The position numbers were made by a program, and so were the translations under genes. This document shows positions 60,801 to 64,000 of a stretch of 64,000 nucleotides of DNA, piece after piece; positions within the stretch are counted from its first letter, which is position 1, and each line of letters begins with the position of its first letter. The notes beneath the pieces were generated by a model. It had not been told where the DNA came from. It worked only from the letters and a program-made list of their open reading frames with translations, and ran no database searches. Origin of the DNA: Trichomonas vaginalis G3 (Eukaryota > Parabasalia > Trichomonadida > Trichomonadidae). The DNA lies in NCBI RefSeq assembly GCF_026262505.1, contig NW_026529257.1:1-64000 (forward strand), in the 5' to 3' direction.

Positions 60801-61011
60801 AGGTTATATAAATCTTGCAGCGGGTTCGAATAGACAGGGAATGAATAGATATGATATCTCAGATGACCCCAAAGATGTTAGCACAGGTATTTTCTGTGGA
60901 ACTGCAGGAAATCATACACATGTTGTAGCTGGTATTACAGACCCAGCAGGTAATGGAAAAGATTATATGCCTCCTTATATAACAATGCACGCTTGGATAC
61001 GAGTTGGTTAA
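57837..61011 (+). pseudogene. Phage-like tail fibre with collagen-like stretch (C)
   Basis: N-terminal MTIAAYAYETNEARRAHELV, one FDTFNTYDPFITTSKVPIINDG module, 13 Gly-x-y triplets (58254-58370), a long helical stretch, a Thr/Glu/Pro linker (TEPTEGTETTETPKEPPKP), GGGG linker, HKHNISDINELQ shaft repeats and a tail-collar-type C-terminal domain (GGRWYEI to PPYITMHAWIRVG). The most complete fibre here and the best view of the architecture. Broken, about one break. Confidence 0.75.
58254..58370 (+). repeat. Collagen-like Gly-x-y stretch in fibre (C)
   Basis: Thirteen triplets, GEKGDTGPQGPQGIQGIQGI and on to GKDGKDGKT, encoded by short direct repeats GGAATACAA and GGATGGAAA. Phage fibres often use such stretches as trimeric stalks. 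Confidence 0.85.
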
Positions 61012-61030
61012 AATCTTTAACTTTACATAA

Positions 61031-62113
61031 ATGAGCTTGAAAGAAGTATTCGAACAACATCCATGGAGGTCTTTTAAGAAATTCAATGAAGCTGCAAAGA
61101 GTTCGGGATTTACTAACAGAGCTGAAGTGAAAAGGTTCTTTGACAAAAATGTTGTACATCAAACAAAAATAAACCCTTACGACTACTTTTTACCAATTTA
61201 CTCCAACACTCCTGACGCATACCAATTTGACACTCTCATTCAAAGCAGAAAAGGAGGACATAAACCATTCCTCATCTTCATAAATGTTAACACTCGCAAA
61301 GCTTTTGCGTATATAATGAGAAATAAAGGAACTCATGAAGTGTTAAGAGTTTTACAAAAGTTTGTAGCAGAACATAGCCCAAGTATTTTAACATCAGACC
61401 AAGACGGTGCATACCTCAGCAACGAAATCACAGAATTTCTCATTAAGCATAACATAACTCACTACACTACTGAAGACCATAACCATAACATACTCGGTAT
61501 CATTAACCGCTTCATAAGGACTCTCAGAGATTTAAATCAAGAGCGAGACTTTACCGAAGAAACAATGAAACATTTCATCGAAGTTTACAATTCCTCAACA
61601 CATTCTACAACAGGACATACACCAAATTCAATGACACAACAACAAGAAGAAAAGTATATACAAAAGAAACGAAGCCAAACACAAAATATCAGAAATTCAA
61701 CACAATTTACCCTCATTCCTGGTACAAAAGTTCGTGTAGTTCTTGACGACAAACCGTTGACAAAGAAACGTTTAAGGTTAAGTCGAAATTATTATATCGT
61801 AGACTCTACGCAAGGTAATGGATATCTTATAAAAGCTGCCGACGACTCATAGTTTTACCCTCGACATAAATTAGTCGAAAGTAGTAATGGCAAACTTGCT
61901 GAAACCATTGACGAAGCAAAGCGAGGAGTGGTTATTGAAATACTTGGCTATAACACAAACGATGACACTTATAAAGTAAGATATGAAGGAGGCGTTGAAG
62001 ATGTTATACCATCTAAGAACTTGAGAGAGTCAAAGCCAACACATCTGGGACCATTAGAGCGGGAGTACTGGAAAGATAAAAACATGCCAGAAAGAATAAG
62101 AAAATTCTTCTAA
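61031..62113 (+). pseudogene. Maverick rve-type integrase (C)
   Basis: Counterpart of 1955-3040 and 29356-30441. Core motifs YQFDTL and TSDQDGAYLS visible. Broken, about one break. Confidence 0.85.
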
Positions 62114-62293
62114 ACTTTTTCATTAGATGTAAATCAGACATGAATGAGAACAGTCATGATATCATTAATGGTACCATTTATTTTTGTCATAAATTTACAC
62201 CAAAAATATATTATAGGTGAAGAGGTGAGATGTCACCCGTTTTTTCACCTCTTTTCTCACCTCATGAATTTTCATGAATTTCCTTAAGATAGA

Positions 62294-62342
62294 AAAAATA
62301 AAGTTAGTTTTATTTTTATTTATTTTTTTATTTTGTATGTAA
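62294..62342 (+). promoter_or_regulatory. Conserved 49-nt leader with ATG-TAA (C)
   Basis: Same block as in A and B; ATGTAA then ATG of the KilA-N gene 9 nt on. Confidence 0.6.
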
Positions 62343-62350
62343 GAACAGAA

Positions 62351-63013
62351 ATGTCAGTCGAAGCAAAAACATTCACTAACAAATCTAATGGCGAAACATT
62401 CACAAAATGCACTTATAACGGTATTGAAGTCTTACGTAGAGACAAGGATGGTTACATTAATGCAACAAATATGTGTCAGCAGTTTAGGAAAGACTTTAGA
62501 AAGTTGTTGGAAAATAAGTCCTGGGAAGAGTATTATAAGGCATTTTGTGAAGAATATAGCAACAGTCCGAATTCCGGCGGTTGCTTTTTATACAAAATTC
62601 ATGCAGGAATTCCTGATGAAATCAAACAGGTTAGAGGAACGTATGTAGACCCAAGACTTATAAACTATATAGCAATGTGGGCTTCTCCAAAATATTGCAT
62701 AGCAGTTGGAAAAATTATGGACTCCATAGACAAGAAAGTTCATGAGAAGTTAGATGAAGAAGAACTCGAAGATACAGTAGAGAATGCTAAACCTTTGTTC
62801 GAACAAGAAGTTAGAAAAATGCATGAAAAACAATTAGAACATGAACGTGAGATATGTTATGGTTATAGAGATTCTCCATACGAACTAGACCAATGGGAAC
62901 AAGAAGATTTAAAGAGAGAATTTAGAGAATATGAACTCGCTAAGATAGCATTAGAAACTGCAGAAAAGAAGTTAAAAGTTTGGGGTCGTTTTGTACAAAA
63001 ATATTGTGAGTAA
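62351..63013 (+). CDS. KilA-N domain protein (C)
   Basis: 220 residues, nearly identical to 30617-31279: RRDKDGYINATNMCQQFRKD, YVDPRLINYIAMWASPKYC, then a coiled coil. Whole. Enclosed by inverted repeats. Confidence 0.8.
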   Translation: MSVEAKTFTNKSNGETFTKCTYNGIEVLRRDKDGYINATNMCQQFRKDFRKLLENKSWEEYYKAFCEEYSNSPNSGGCFLYKIHAGIPDEIKQVRGTYVDPRLINYIAMWASPKYCIAVGKIMDSIDKKVHEKLDEEELEDTVENAKPLFEQEVRKMHEKQLEHEREICYGYRDSPYELDQWEQEDLKREFREYELAKIALETAEKKLKVWGRFVQKYCE

Positions 63014-63494
63014 ATGAACCATTTATTTTTTGCTGAATTCGTGAGATTCTGAGTAAAATGGCATATGGCATGTGTCAAACCGTTGAGTTTTCACAAAATT
63101 CCAAAAATAACGTTTACCATGTAAAACGTTTATAAAATAACTAGGGTGAAAAATTAGGTGAGAAAACAGGTGAAAAAACGGGTGACATCTCACCTCTTCA
63201 CCTAAACATTATTTTTGCTGAATTCAGCAACAAAATTCTGAGTAAAATAATTTTTAGGGCTTGTGTCAAACCGTTGAGTTTTCACAAAATTTAAAAAAAT
63301 AACGTTTACCATGTAAAACGTTTATAAAATAACTAGGGTGAGAAAACAGGTGAAAAAACGGGTGACATCTCACCTCTTCACCTAAATTATATTTTAGGTC
63401 AAAGCTTCCACGAGAGAAAAGATTCCTCATTCGCTAAGGATTCCAAAAATGAAAAAATCATTGATTTCGGCTGAGAAAAAACAGCAAAACCCTT

Positions 63495-63581
63495 CTTCCA
63501 CGGGAACAAAGAAATAAAGAAGAAATAAAGAAAAGAAATAAAGAAGAAATAAAGTAAATTTTTTATTTATTCCCGTGGAAG
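63495..63581. repeat. 12-bp hairpin CTTCCACGGGAA (C)
   Basis: Arms 63495-63506 and 63570-63581, with a GAAATAAAGAA-rich loop. Counterpart of 31597-31659 in B; the loop is longer here through one more repeat. Confidence 0.75.
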
Positions 63582-63644
63582 ATAGAGCACTTTTATGATA
63601 CTTTTTATTCACGACAAACAAGACAAATAAAGAAAATAAGAAAA

Positions 63645-63728
63645 TACGGCGCTGTCGCGGTTCGAACCACAGACCCTGACCCCTCCATAACACCACCTTA
63701 GACCACTGTGCTACGTAGCCTGTCGACA
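63645..63728 (-). ncRNA. tRNA-like Pol III unit (C)
   Basis: A-box-like TAGCACAGTGG (63703-63713), B-box core GGTTCGAACC (63659-63668), T-run after it. Sequence of the unit appears identical to the one in B while the flanks differ by a few bases. Confidence 0.4.
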
Positions 63729-63761
63729 TAAGATTTTATAAATTGCATATTTGACGTAAAT

Positions 63762-64000
63762 TTATTTCCATCTGGCTTCCCACTGCATAAGATATTCATA
63801 CGTGTTTGTAAGACATTCATTAAAATTCTTTTCTATTGCATCTAATCTTGCGTTATTTTTTTCAATAACTTGTCTGTATTCTTCATCATCTCCAGCAGTG
63901 TTTGGGTCTTCACGTTTAAAATATTCATTGTTAACCAATTTTTTATCTACAAATTTATTAGTGTTTGATTCACTTCGTTATGATAACGGTCATATTCTTT
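63762..64000 (-). CDS. Hypothetical cargo protein, partial (C)
   Basis: C-terminal part of the 31840-32214 protein (ends YLMRW-type, then stop at 63762). The 5' part lies beyond the window. Confidence 0.45.

Larger units (their letters stand above)
62214..63384. repeat. KilA-N cargo bounded by 48-bp inverted repeats (C)
   Basis: Left arm 62214-62262; right arms 63156-63204 and 63337-63384, each an inverted copy of the left arm with about one difference. Two right arms follow from a local duplication of about 180 bp (AACGTTTACCATGTAAAACG in both). Confidence 0.75.
52572..64000 (+). mobile_element. Maverick/Polinton C (left part)
   Basis: Left TIR starts AGTTAGTATGGTTATG at 52572 in element D; the right end lies beyond the window. 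Gene order as in B up to the first cargo genes. A fossil with about ten breaks in the visible part. Very like A in the fibre and like B in KilA-N and tRNA-like unit, so the three are mosaics. The outer TIR has more differences than in B. Confidence 0.93.

Overview
The window looks like a piece of the nuclear genome of a parabasalid protist, most likely Trichomonas vaginalis or a close relative. The basis is: very AT-rich spacers; two host-type genes with a TCATTT initiator (Inr) within 8-12 nt of the ATG; compact genes with no visible introns; and several roughly 20-kb Maverick/Polinton elements nested in one another and in host repeats. No species-level search was possible, so the name is inference from these traits.

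Layout. (1) 1-15777: Maverick A, left end outside the window, inserted in a MULE-type transposase gene (15778-16396). (2) 16405-19676: host DNA with a beta-helix surface-protein-like gene and the 3' half of a coiled-coil gene. (3) 19677-44411: a DNA transposon (E) of about 3 kb with an rve-type DDE transposase. It sits in the coiled-coil gene with a 16-bp target duplication and is itself split by Maverick B (20942-42638, complete, 656-bp TIRs, 5-bp target duplication). (4) 44412-48026: the 5' half of the coiled-coil gene, then a second copy of the beta-helix plus coiled-coil unit. (5) 48027-52571: Maverick-like element D, a divergent and older family, which cuts the second coiled-coil copy. 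(6) 52572-64000: Maverick C, left end and about half of its length, inserted in D.

Mavericks A, B and C are close relatives with one shared gene order. From the left TIR it runs: TIR gene; virion-type small proteins; packaging ATPase; several unknowns; a long phage-like tail fibre with collar domain; integrase; a variable cargo zone with KilA-N genes, a tRNA-like Pol III unit and inverted repeats; protein-primed DNA polymerase B; minor proteins; double-jelly-roll capsid candidate; a membrane protein; TIR gene again. All are fossils: each carries roughly ten or more breaks in the visible part, although single genes (integrase in A and B, capsid in A, ATPase in B, the TIR gene everywhere) look whole.

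The most unusual signals are: a family of tiny GC-rich double-hairpin insertions inside Maverick genes, with filled and empty sites and lengths that keep the reading frame; a phage-style fibre (HxH repeats, collagen-like stretch, collar domain) in a eukaryotic Polinton; cargo modules bracketed by 48-61 bp inverted repeats; a conserved 49-nt leader ending in an ATG-TAA start-stop; a tRNA-like unit shared by B and C; and three long back-to-back hairpins in transposon E.
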